Shown here: positions 49,754 to 58,093 of the stretch, piece by piece
Position numbering within the stretch: the first letter of the stretch is position 1
How the letters are laid out: each line of letters starts with the position of its first letter
Assembly (NCBI RefSeq): GCF_014207985.1
Contig: NZ_JACHMI010000001.1
Span: 11,701,001-11,765,000 of the forward strand
Length of the DNA stretch: 64,000 nucleotides
Origin: Nonomuraea rubra
GTDB lineage: Bacteria; Actinomycetota; Actinomycetes; Streptosporangiales; Streptosporangiaceae
Direction of reading: 5' to 3'
Made by a program: the position numbers and the translations under genes
Notes under the pieces: model-generated
The model's database searches: none
What the model was told of the DNA's origin: nothing
Seen by the model: only the letters and a program-made list of their open reading frames with translations

Positions 49754-52382
49754 CCCCGATCAGAGCGCCACGCCACCTCCCGGCGCCGCCACGCCGCCTC
49801 CCCGCGCCGCCTCGGCACCGGCCGACGCCGGCTCGCGTCCGGAGGTGCTGCCCATCCGGCGCGTCCTGCCCGAGCTGCTCTCCGCGCTCGAACGGCACGG
49901 CAGCGCGGTCCTGACCGCCCCGCCCGGCACCGGCAAGACCACCGTGGTGCCCCTGGCCCTGGCCGAGGCGGGCCTGCGCGTGGTGGTGGCGGAGCCGCGC
50001 CGCCTGGCCGTACGAGCGGCGGCCCGCCGCATGGGCGTCAGCTACACGATCAGGGGCGAGCGCCACGTGGGTGCCAACCCCATGGTCGAGGTCGTCACCA
50101 CCGGCGTGCTGCTCCAGCGGCTCCAGCGCGACCAGGAGCTGGCCGGGGTGGACGCGGTCATGCTCGACGAGTGCCACGAGCGCCACCTCGACGCGGACAC
50201 GGCGCTGGCGTTCCTCCTCGACGTACGCGAGACGCTGCGGCCCGACCTGCGCCTGCTGGCCACCTCCGCCACCGCCGACGCCCAGCCGTGGGCCGACCTG
50301 ATCGGCGGCCCGATCGTCGCCGCCACCGGCGCCGCCCACCCCGTGGAGACCGTCTGGGCCCCGCCCCCGCGCCCGGTCGCCCCGCCCCACGGCCTGCGCG
50401 TCGATCCCGCGCTGCTCTCGCACGTGGCCTCGGTCGTACGCCGGGCGCTGGCGGAGCGGGACGGCGACGTGCTCTGCTTCCTGCCCGGCGTGGGCGAGAT
50501 CGCCAAGGTGGCGGGGATGCTGGCGGGGGACGTGGAGCAGCTCCTGCAAGTTCACGGCCAGGCGCCGGCCCACGTCCAGGACGCCGTGCTGCGGCCCGGG
50601 ACTGCGCGGCGGGTGGTGCTGGCCACGTCGGTCGCCGAGTCGAGCCTGACCGTTCCCGGCGTGCGGGTGGTGGTGGACTCCGGGCTGGCCCGCGAGCCCC
50701 GTACGGATCACGCCCGCGGTCTGGGCTCCCTCACCACGGTCCGGGTCTCCAAGGCGTCGGCCACCCAGCGCGCCGGCCGCGCCGGCCGGGAGGCTCCCGG
50801 GACGGTCTACCGCTGCTGGCCGGCCGCCGACCACGACCGCCTGGCCGACCATGCCCGCCCGGAGATCGCGCTCGCCGACCTGACGGGCTTCGCGCTCCAG
50901 GCGGCCTGCTGGGGCGCCCCGGACGCCTCGGGCCTGGCCCTGCTGGACCCGCCCCCGCCCGCCGCCCTGTCCGCCGCCCTCGCCACCCTGACCGCCCTCG
51001 GCGCCCTCACCCTCCCACCACCCACCCCCGACCGAGCAGGCCAACCGGCGCCCTCCTCCGACGGAGTAGGCCGACCGGCGCCTGAAGCGGCCTCTCCGCC
51101 CGGCGGGGCCGCGCGGGCGCGGGTAACGGAGCGCGGGCGGCGGATGGTGCTGGCCGGCGTGCACCCGCGCCTGGCCAGGGCCCTGCTCGACCTCGGCCCC
51201 GAGGCCGCCGAGGTGGTGGCTCTGCTGTCGGAGCAACTACCCCGCGACGCGTCCGACGACCTGGTGGAGGTCTGGCGCACGGCCCGCCGCGGCGGCACCC
51301 CGTTCGCCTCCCGCTGGCGCCAGGAATCCACCCGCCTGCGCCGCACCACCACAGAAGCCCGCACCACCGCGGAGGCCCGCACCCCCAGCGACAGCCGCCC
51401 CACCACGGAACCCCGCACCACCTCGAAGGCGCACCATGGCGACGCGCTGGCCGGGCTGGCGGTGGCGCTGGCGTTCCCGGAGCGGGTGGCGCGCCGTCGC
51501 GGCGGCGGCTACCTCATGGCATCAGGCACCCAGGCCCAGCTCCCGGGCACCTCCAGGCTCCACACCGCCGAATGGCTGGCCATCGCGATCGCCGACCGCC
51601 CCACCGGCTCGGCCTCGGCCCGCATCAGGCAGGCCGTCGTCATCGACGAGGCCACCGCCAGAGCCGCGCTGCCCACCACCACGGAGGACGAGATCGCCTG
51701 GCGCGTCCCGCCAGGCGAGCGCCGGGGCGACGTCTCGGCCCGCCGCGTCGAACGCCTCGGCGCGATCGAGCTCTCGGCCACCCCGCTCAAGGACGCCGAC
51801 GTCCGCGAAGCCATCCTGCACGGCCTGCGCACCGAGGAGCTCCTGACCTGGACGAAGCAGGCCAGGGACCTGCGCGACCGCCTGGCGTTCTGCCACCGCG
51901 CGATCGGCGCCCCCTGGCCCCCGATGGACGACCTGGCCGCCCTCGCCGACCAGTGGCTGGAGCCCGAGCTCGGCCGGGCCCGCCGCCGCGCCGACGTGGA
52001 GCGCATCGACGTCGCCACGGCCCTGAGACGCCTCATCCCGTGGAGCGAGCGCCTGGACGAGGTGGCGCCGGAGCGCATCGAGGTCCCCACCGGCTCCAGC
52101 GTCCGCCTGGACTACTCGGGCGACCAGCCGGTGCTGGCGGTCAAGCTGCAGGAGCTGTTCGGCTGGCTGGAGACCCCGCGTATCGCGGGCGTCCCCGTCC
52201 TGGTCCACCTGCTCTCCCCCGCGGGCCGCCCCCTGGCCGTCACCGCGGACCTGGCCTCGTTCTGGCGTGAGGGCTACCGTCACGTACGCGCGGAGATGCG
52301 CGGCCGCTACCCCAAGCACCCCTGGCCCGAGGACCCGCTCACCGCCCAGCCCACCCGCCGTACCAAGAGGAACTCCCCATGA
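49746..52382 (+). CDS. hrpB: ATP-dependent DExH helicase HrpB
   Basis: An 878-residue DEAH/RHA-type helicase. Walker A TAPPGTGKTTVVPL (residues ~56-69), motif Ia VAEPRRLAVRAAA, motif II MLDECHERHLD, motif III LATSATAD, motif V TSVAESSLTVPGV and motif VI SATQRAGRAGREAPG, then the HrpB C-terminal domain. A Pro-rich leader (~35 residues) and a Thr/Arg-rich low-complexity insert at about 531-560 are extra. It overlaps the ArsR stop upstream and the next gene's start (ATGA) downstream. HrpB's cellular role remains poorly known. Confidence 0.93.
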   Translation: MPDPDQSATPPPGAATPPPRAASAPADAGSRPEVLPIRRVLPELLSALERHGSAVLTAPPGTGKTTVVPLALAEAGLRVVVAEPRRLAVRAAARRMGVSYTIRGERHVGANPMVEVVTTGVLLQRLQRDQELAGVDAVMLDECHERHLDADTALAFLLDVRETLRPDLRLLATSATADAQPWADLIGGPIVAATGAAHPVETVWAPPPRPVAPPHGLRVDPALLSHVASVVRRALAERDGDVLCFLPGVGEIAKVAGMLAGDVEQLLQVHGQAPAHVQDAVLRPGTARRVVLATSVAESSLTVPGVRVVVDSGLAREPRTDHARGLGSLTTVRVSKASATQRAGRAGREAPGTVYRCWPAADHDRLADHARPEIALADLTGFALQAACWGAPDASGLALLDPPPPAALSAALATLTALGALTLPPPTPDRAGQPAPSSDGVGRPAPEAASPPGGAARARVTERGRRMVLAGVHPRLARALLDLGPEAAEVVALLSEQLPRDASDDLVEVWRTARRGGTPFASRWRQESTRLRRTTTEARTTAEARTPSDSRPTTEPRTTSKAHHGDALAGLAVALAFPERVARRRGGGYLMASGTQAQLPGTSRLHTAEWLAIAIADRPTGSASARIRQAVVIDEATARAALPTTTEDEIAWRVPPGERRGDVSARRVERLGAIELSATPLKDADVREAILHGLRTEELLTWTKQARDLRDRLAFCHRAIGAPWPPMDDLAALADQWLEPELGRARRRADVERIDVATALRRLIPWSERLDEVAPERIEVPTGSSVRLDYSGDQPVLAVKLQELFGWLETPRIAGVPVLVHLLSPAGRPLAVTADLASFWREGYRHVRAEMRGRYPKHPWPEDPLTAQPTRRTKRNSP

Positions 52383-53002
52383 CCGACTGGCGACACGAGG
52401 CGGCCAGGGACAACGCGCGCTGGTGCGACCTGATGTGCCGCGCCCACGGCCTCGCCGGCACGTTCACGGACCTCGCCTGGACCAGCCCGGTCAGGACCCC
52501 GCCGTTCTACCCGGACGCCGTCACGCTCTCCCCCGCCGCGACCGCCGCCGACCTGCTCCCGCACCTCGACGCGGGCCCCGGCGCGTCGATCAAGGACAGC
52601 TTCGCCACCCTCGACCTGCCCGGCTTCGACGTGCTGTTCGAGGCCCAGTGGATCCACCGTGACGCCCCCGGGAGAACCACCACGGACTGGCAGGTGGTCA
52701 GGGACGCATCCACGCTCGCCGAGTGGGAGCGGGCGTGCGGCATGAAGGACCTGTTCCTGCCGCCGCTCCTCGACGAGGCGACGATCGTGCACGCCCCCGA
52801 CCTGAGCTCGGGCGCGGTCCTGACGGCGACCGGCAGGGCCGTGGGCGTGTCGAACGTGTTCGGCGACTGGGCGGGCGTCCTGGCGGCGGCGGCCGAGCTG
52901 TTCCCCGGCCGCCCCCTGGTCGGCTACGAGAGCGACCCGGCGCCCGCGCTGCGGCACGGCTTCACCACGACGGGCCCACTCCGCGTCTGGCTCAGGGCAT
53001 GA
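52379..53002 (+). CDS. GNAT-like hypothetical protein
   Basis: A 207-residue soluble protein, MTDWRHEAARDNARWCDLMC onward, with FTDLAWTSPVRTPPFYPDAVTLSP-type content, LPGFDVLFEAQWIHRD, a late GVSNVFGDWAG and GRPLVGYESD. The layout resembles half of a GCN5-type acetyltransferase fold found in actinomycete hypotheticals, but no clear acetyl-CoA loop is visible. ATGA overlap with hrpB indicates translational coupling. Ends overlapping the convergent PLP enzyme by 11 bases. Confidence 0.6.
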   Translation: MTDWRHEAARDNARWCDLMCRAHGLAGTFTDLAWTSPVRTPPFYPDAVTLSPAATAADLLPHLDAGPGASIKDSFATLDLPGFDVLFEAQWIHRDAPGRTTTDWQVVRDASTLAEWERACGMKDLFLPPLLDEATIVHAPDLSSGAVLTATGRAVGVSNVFGDWAGVLAAAAELFPGRPLVGYESDPAPALRHGFTTTGPLRVWLRA

Positions 53003-54170
53003 GGTCGTCCAGCGTGGGGTCCTCCAGGACGGGGTAGCGCTCGCCGCCCACCCCGAGATCCTTGAACCCGCTCGACGTGGCGACGCACACCACGGGCCCG
53101 TCGAAGTCCCTGCGCAGCCTCCGGTGCCCGGCCAGCCCGGCGGTGCCCGACAGCTCCTGCCACAGCCCCGCCCGAGCCAGCTCCCGCTGTGCCCGCCGCA
53201 TCTCCTCGTCGGTCACGAGCACCGCCTCACCGCCGCTGTCGCGCACGGCGACGACTCCCCGGTGCCCGCCGACCGATCCGGCCACCCCGTACGCGTCGGT
53301 CGGCCCCAGCTCGACGACGGCGGCCGGCAGCCCCGCGGCCAGCGCCTTGGCGTGCGGCCCGCCGGCGGCCGTCTCGCAGGAGAACATCCGCGGAGCCTTC
53401 TCCGTCACCCCGAGCAGCAGCAGCTCCGCGAACCCCTTCCACACCCCGTAGAGCAGCTCGGCGTAGCCGGTCGGCGTGAACACGGCCGCGGGCACCTCGC
53501 CGAGCTGCAGGAACAGCTCGTACGCGATCGTCTTGTAGCCCTCGGGCCCGAACGGATGCCCGGTGTGCGTCACGGTCTGGTTGCTGACCGGGTGGTACCC
53601 CAGCCGGTCCACGATCTCCCGCAGCAGCGGCCACCGCTTCTCGCCGGGCACGGACGCGACCTTGGCCCCGTACGCCCGGACGAACGCCTGAACGGCGGGC
53701 GGCGAGTCGGCCGAGGCCAGCACGATGGCGGGCAGCCCGGCCCGGGCGGCGTACGCGGCGGCGGAGGCCCCGTGGTTGCCGGAGGAGGCCACCACCACCC
53801 CCGGCGCCCCCGAGGCGACGGCCGCGCTGACGGCGACCCGGTTGAGCCGGTCCTTGTGCGACCACGTCGGGTTGCGCGACTCGTCCTTGATGAAGACGTC
53901 CCCGAACGGCACCAGCGGGGTGCCGCCCTCGCCCAGCGTGGGCGCGTCCAGCGGCGGCAGCAGCGGCGACCACCGCGCCAGGTCCGGCCCCGGCGCCTGC
54001 TCGAACAGGCGCCGGTCCACCTTCGCGTAGTCGTAGACGACGTCCAGCGGATAGGCGATCTCTTCGGTGCTGGTCTTGGGGCAGCCCCGCGTCAGCGGCG
54101 GGAACAGGGGGAACTCGGCCGTGGGGTCGCCCAGGGAACGCTGGCGGAGGGCAAGCGAAGGTCCGTTCAC
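52992..54170 (-). CDS. threonine-synthase-like PLP enzyme
   Basis: A 392-residue type II PLP enzyme. The cofactor Lys is in NPTWSHKDRLNRVAVSAAV. The phosphate-binding and substrate loop is VASSGNHGASAAAYAA, the usual SSGNHG of threonine synthase and related lyases. The last strand has CVATSSGFKDLG. The N-terminal segment with RGCPKTSTEE is short, closer to cysteate-synthase-type homologues than to housekeeping ThrC. GTG at 54170; the longer frame adds nothing. Divergent from the amidase, 29 bases apart, with a 9-base direct repeat (ATCGACCCT twice) in the gap. Confidence 0.82.
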   Translation of the reverse strand: MNGPSLALRQRSLGDPTAEFPLFPPLTRGCPKTSTEEIAYPLDVVYDYAKVDRRLFEQAPGPDLARWSPLLPPLDAPTLGEGGTPLVPFGDVFIKDESRNPTWSHKDRLNRVAVSAAVASGAPGVVVASSGNHGASAAAYAARAGLPAIVLASADSPPAVQAFVRAYGAKVASVPGEKRWPLLREIVDRLGYHPVSNQTVTHTGHPFGPEGYKTIAYELFLQLGEVPAAVFTPTGYAELLYGVWKGFAELLLLGVTEKAPRMFSCETAAGGPHAKALAAGLPAAVVELGPTDAYGVAGSVGGHRGVVAVRDSGGEAVLVTDEEMRRAQRELARAGLWQELSGTAGLAGHRRLRRDFDGPVVCVATSSGFKDLGVGGERYPVLEDPTLDDLMP

Positions 54171-54199
54171 GTGAATCGACCCTATCGACCCTCGCAACG

Positions 54200-55660
54200 A
54201 TGAGTGAAAAGCTGCACACTCTTCTCATGTTGTGGGCAGGCAGGTCCGCCATCGAGATCGCGACGGCCGTCCGGCAGGGCGAGGTCAGGGCCACGACCGT
54301 CGTCGAGGAGCACCTTCATGTCATCTCGGAGCGGGATCCGCAGGTAGGAGCGTTCCGGCGGGTCAGGGAGCAGGCCGTGCACGAGGCGCGGCTGCTGCAG
54401 AAGCGGCGCGACCTGGCCGAGCTGCCGCTGGCGGGGGTGCCGGTGGCGGTGAAGGACAACCTGGAGGTGGCGGGCGAGGCCACGCTGCACGGGTCGGCCG
54501 CCGGCCCGCACACGCCCGCGCCGGAGGACCATGCGACGGTGGCGCGGCTGCGCGCGGCCGGCGCGGTGATCGTGGGCCTCACCAACCTGCCGGAGCTGGG
54601 GCTGGTGGCGCTCGGCGACAGCGCGTACGGCATCGTCCGCAACCCCTGGAACCTGTCGCGCACGGCGGGCGGCTCGTCCTCGGGGAGCGCGGCGGCGGTG
54701 GCGGCCGGCATGGTGCCGATCGCGCTCGGCAACGACGGCATGGGCTCGCTGCGCATCCCGGCGGCGTGCTGCGGCGTGCTCGCCATCAAGCCGGGCGCCG
54801 ACCTGGTGCCCCCGCCGTCGAACGACTGGGACCGCCTCACCGAGAACGGCCCTCTGGCCGCCACCGCCTCGGACCTGGCGCTGGCGCTGTCGGTGCTGGC
54901 GGCGGACCCGGCCCTGGCGGAGGCGTGGCGGAGCGGGCGGCGGGTGGAGCCGCCGCCGCGCATGTTGCGCTCGGTCTGGGCGGACGACGACGAGGTGTGG
55001 CAGCCGCAGCCGCCGCCCACCGGCCCCGAGCCGTTCGACCTGCGGGTGGCGTACGCGCCGCAGCCGCTGCCGGTCGGCATGCGGGTGGACAAGGAGTTCC
55101 AGGCGGCGGTGCGCGCGGCGGCCGAGACGTTGCGCGTGGCGGGGCACACGGTGGTGGAGCACGAGCGCAGGCTGCCCGCGTGGCTCGGCCCGGCCACCGT
55201 CGCGACCTGGCTGCTCAGGGCGGCCGAGTCCGCCGAGGCTCCCGACCGGCTCGAACGCCGCACCAGGGCGCTGGCCCGCGCGGGCCGGACGCTGCGCGCA
55301 GTCGGGCTGAACGGCGTGCGAGGCCGGGAACGCTGGCGCGGATACGGCGCCGACCAGTGGTTCGGCGAGGCGGATGCGCTCATCACGCCCGCCCTGGCCG
55401 CCGTCCCGCCGAAGGCCGAGCGCTGGGGCGAGCGCGGCTTCCTGCGCAACGCCTGGACGAACGTCACCTACGCCCCCACCGCCGGCCCCTGGAACATGTG
55501 CGGCTGGCCCGCCATCAGCGTCCCCGTGGCGACGCACTCCAGCGCGATGCCCATCGGCGTCCAGATCGTCGCCCCTCCCGGCGGCGAGCCGCACCTGCTG
55601 GGCCTGGCCGCCCAGCTCCAGCACGCGCATCCGCCGCTCAGGCCACCCGGATTCTCCTGA
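54200..55660 (+). CDS. amidase-signature enzyme
   Basis: A 486-residue hydrolase of the amidase-signature family. Catalytic Lys85 in PVAVKDNLEVAG, Ser cluster TAGGSSSGSAAAVAAG (residues ~155-170) and the nucleophile Ser183 in GNDGMGSLRIPAA form the Ser-cisSer-Lys triad. The usual GTDGGGSIR here reads GNDGMGSLR. The C-terminal QIVAPPGGEPHLLGLAA is typical. The substrate is an amide; identity unknown. Divergent from the PLP enzyme. The LRR gene follows 33 bases later. Confidence 0.9.
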   Translation: MSEKLHTLLMLWAGRSAIEIATAVRQGEVRATTVVEEHLHVISERDPQVGAFRRVREQAVHEARLLQKRRDLAELPLAGVPVAVKDNLEVAGEATLHGSAAGPHTPAPEDHATVARLRAAGAVIVGLTNLPELGLVALGDSAYGIVRNPWNLSRTAGGSSSGSAAAVAAGMVPIALGNDGMGSLRIPAACCGVLAIKPGADLVPPPSNDWDRLTENGPLAATASDLALALSVLAADPALAEAWRSGRRVEPPPRMLRSVWADDDEVWQPQPPPTGPEPFDLRVAYAPQPLPVGMRVDKEFQAAVRAAAETLRVAGHTVVEHERRLPAWLGPATVATWLLRAAESAEAPDRLERRTRALARAGRTLRAVGLNGVRGRERWRGYGADQWFGEADALITPALAAVPPKAERWGERGFLRNAWTNVTYAPTAGPWNMCGWPAISVPVATHSSAMPIGVQIVAPPGGEPHLLGLAAQLQHAHPPLRPPGFS

Positions 55661-55693
55661 AAGCGTCGCTCCTGCCCCGTAGGGTCTCGGGTC

Positions 55694-57043
55694 ATGATCC
55701 AGCCCTCAGACCTGATCGACCTGCGTGCCAAGCTGGCCACCGCGTCCCCGGCCAACGCCTGGAAGGCCGTCCGGCGGCTCGTGCTGGGCGGACGGGGGCG
55801 CGACGCGCTCTCCCTGGCCGACGACTACGTCCAGCTCGCGAAGCCGTCCACGGACAAGCTGCTCAGGCTCTGGCCCCAGGCGCTGGACCCCGACGGGTTC
55901 GCCGAGCACGTGCTGGCCCCGGCCTTCGACGCCGAGGGGCGTACCGAGCTGGAGTTGAGCAAGCAGGGCTCGCTCACGGGGCTGCGCCACCTGACGATGC
56001 TCGAAAGCCTGACCCTGGACCACTGCAAGACGCTGGCGGACCTGTCCGAGGTGGCCGCGCTGACCGGGCTGCGCACGCTGGAGCTGGACGGCTGCGCGGC
56101 CGTCAGCGACCTCCGCCCGCTGTCCGGGCTCACCGAGTTGAGGAGCCTCCTGCTCCGCAACTGCCGCCAGGTGGCGAACCTGACGCCGCTGTTCGGCCTG
56201 CGCGGCCTGCGCAGGCTCGACCTGCGCGGCACCTCGGTAGCGAGCGTCGCCGGGGTGGGTGACGCGTTCCCCGGGCTCGAAGAGCTCGACCTGAGCGGCT
56301 GCCGGTTCATCGAGGACGTACGCGGCCTGTCGGGGCTGCGCAGCCTCAGGGAGCTGGACCTGAGCCGCACCAGGATCACGACCCTGGAGGGGCTGCACGA
56401 CCTCGGCTCCGTCACCGAGCTGCACCTGCACAGCACCCGCTTGACGGGCCTCGACGGCATCGGCGTCATGACGGAGCTGGAGACGCTCTACCTGGGCGGC
56501 AGCACGAAGCTGAAGAGCCTCGACGGCCTCGGCCACCACCCCCGGCTCACCACTCTCGGCCTGCCGCCCTGTCGGCTGCCCGACCTGCGCCCGCTGTCGC
56601 GGCTGCCCGCGTTGGAGCGGCTGAGCATCGACGGGGACCAGCGGCTCACCTCGCTCGACGGGCTCGAAGGGCATCCGTCACTGCAGGAGTTGCACCTGGC
56701 CTACGCGGAGGACCTGACCGACTTCTCGGCGCTCGCCCGCATGCCCGCCCTGCGCACCCTGACGCTGCAGGGCCTGGAGCAGCTCGCCGACCTCACCCCG
56801 TTCTCGGGGCTGCTCCACCTGGAGGAGCTGCACGTCTGCTTCACCGACCTGCGCACCTTCGGCGACGTCGATCGCCTGCCCGCCCTGCGCACGCTCGACC
56901 TCTACAGCTGCCCCAGGCTGAACGACCTCGGCGCGATCACCGGCCTCCCGTCGCTCAAGGAGGTCCGCGTGACCGACTGCCGCTCGTTGCCGGGTGACCT
57001 CGTCGCGGACCTGAAGGCCCGGGGCCTGTACCAGACGTACTGA
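55694..57043 (+). CDS. cytoplasmic leucine-rich-repeat protein
   Basis: A 449-residue protein. A helical N-terminal part (~1-100) is followed by about 14 leucine-rich repeats of 22-24 residues with the pattern L..L..L.L..C (for example LRTLELDGCAAVSDLRPL and LEELDLSGCRFIEDVRGL). There is no signal peptide or membrane anchor, so it is cytoplasmic, probably binding proteins. Bacterial LRR proteins of this solenoid type have no common assigned role. It follows the amidase co-directionally; no functional link is evident. Confidence 0.85.
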   Translation: MIQPSDLIDLRAKLATASPANAWKAVRRLVLGGRGRDALSLADDYVQLAKPSTDKLLRLWPQALDPDGFAEHVLAPAFDAEGRTELELSKQGSLTGLRHLTMLESLTLDHCKTLADLSEVAALTGLRTLELDGCAAVSDLRPLSGLTELRSLLLRNCRQVANLTPLFGLRGLRRLDLRGTSVASVAGVGDAFPGLEELDLSGCRFIEDVRGLSGLRSLRELDLSRTRITTLEGLHDLGSVTELHLHSTRLTGLDGIGVMTELETLYLGGSTKLKSLDGLGHHPRLTTLGLPPCRLPDLRPLSRLPALERLSIDGDQRLTSLDGLEGHPSLQELHLAYAEDLTDFSALARMPALRTLTLQGLEQLADLTPFSGLLHLEELHVCFTDLRTFGDVDRLPALRTLDLYSCPRLNDLGAITGLPSLKEVRVTDCRSLPGDLVADLKARGLYQTY

Positions 57044-57060
57044 GGCCCCGGGCCGCGCGC

Positions 57061-57906
57061 TCAGATGCCGACCGGATGCCAGACGGTCTTGGTCTCCAGG
57101 AAGCGCGTCATGCGGCCGGTCCCCGGATCGGCCGCCCAGTCCTCCTGGACGGGCCGCAGCACCCGCTTGAGGTTCTCCGCCGCCGCCTGCTCGCAGCTCA
57201 GCGCCAGGTCGGCGTCCGCGACCCCGGTGAGGTCGAGGCCGTTGACGTCCATGTGCGCCGCCAGCCAGGGGGCCAGCTCGGCCTGCCTGCCGGTGAGGAG
57301 GTTCACGACCCCGCCCGGCAGGTCGGACGTGGCCAGCACCTCGGCCAGGGTGATCGCCGGCAGCGGCGCGGGCTCGGAGGCGACCACGACGCAGGTGTTG
57401 CCGGTCACGATCACCGGCGCGACCACGGACACCAGCCCGACCAGCGGATCGGCGGGCGCCACCACGGCCACCACTCCGGTCGGCTCCGGCGTTGACAGGT
57501 TGAAGTAGGGCCCGGCCACCGGGTTCGCCGCCCCGTGCACCGAGGCGATCTTGTCGGACCAGCCCGCGTACCAGACCAGCCGGTCGACGGCCGCGTCGAC
57601 CTGCTCCAGCGCGGCACGCTTGCCGCCGCCGAGCTCCTCGGCGAACTGGGCCCGCCGCCCCTCCAGCATCTCGGCGACGCGGTAGAGGATCTGCCCCCTG
57701 TTGTACGGCGTCGCGCCCGACCAGCCGGCGAACGCCTTGCGCGCGGCCACCACCGCGTCACGGGCGTCCTTGCGCGAGGCCCGCGAGGCGTTGGCGAGGA
57801 ACTCGCCCTTGGCCGAGGTCACGGGGTAGGACCTTCCACTCTCCGAGCGCGGGAACGCCCCGCCGATGTACAGCTTGTAGGTCTTCTTGACGGACAACCT
57901 ACTCAT
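57061..57906 (-). CDS. half aldehyde dehydrogenase, no catalytic residues
   Basis: A 281-residue protein homologous only to the N-terminal (cofactor) half of aldehyde dehydrogenases: YKLYIGGAFPRSESGRSYPV, then DARDAVVAARKAFAGWS, VDRLVWYAGWSDKIASVHG, VAPADPLVGLVSVVAPVIVT and DLPGGVVNLLTG. The sequence ends before the ELGGK Glu and GQxC Cys and has its own tail, MTRFLETKTVWHPVG, so it is not a random truncation. It overlaps the 64-residue ORF, which overlaps the full ALDH. The order full ALDH then cysteine-less ALDH is that of ALDH16, here split. Confidence 0.85.
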   Translation of the reverse strand: MSRLSVKKTYKLYIGGAFPRSESGRSYPVTSAKGEFLANASRASRKDARDAVVAARKAFAGWSGATPYNRGQILYRVAEMLEGRRAQFAEELGGGKRAALEQVDAAVDRLVWYAGWSDKIASVHGAANPVAGPYFNLSTPEPTGVVAVVAPADPLVGLVSVVAPVIVTGNTCVVVASEPAPLPAITLAEVLATSDLPGGVVNLLTGRQAELAPWLAAHMDVNGLDLTGVADADLALSCEQAAAENLKRVLRPVQEDWAADPGTGRMTRFLETKTVWHPVGI

Positions 57907-58093
57907 CGCCCCGCCCCCTCCACGTGGACTCCTGCGACATCTGGACCGGGACGAAGACCTGCCCGCACCGGCTCACGCCGCAGCGGTGGGCGTACCAGCC
58001 GGTGCGTACGGGACGGCCGGCCCTGGCGAAGGCGTGCCCCCTGGTGGCCTCGGCGCGCCGCTGACGGCGGCGGGCCCGGCGGTGCTCACACAT
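57899..58093 (-). CDS. 64-residue Arg/Cys/His-rich small protein
   Basis: MCEHRRARRRQRRAEATRGH, then a second part with WYAHRCGVSRCGQVFVPVQ. The start ATG overlaps the ALDH stop (ATGTGTGA at 58093-58086). The stop TAG overlaps the next ALDH start (GATGAGTAG). Tight overlaps at both ends argue that it is translated as part of the operon. Cys2, Cys/His pairs and the CGVSRCG stretch could bind a metal. It sits where the ALDH16 linker would be. I know no family. Alternative: a translational bridge with no protein function. Confidence 0.5.
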   Translation of the reverse strand: MCEHRRARRRQRRAEATRGHAFARAGRPVRTGWYAHRCGVSRCGQVFVPVQMSQESTWRGRGDE

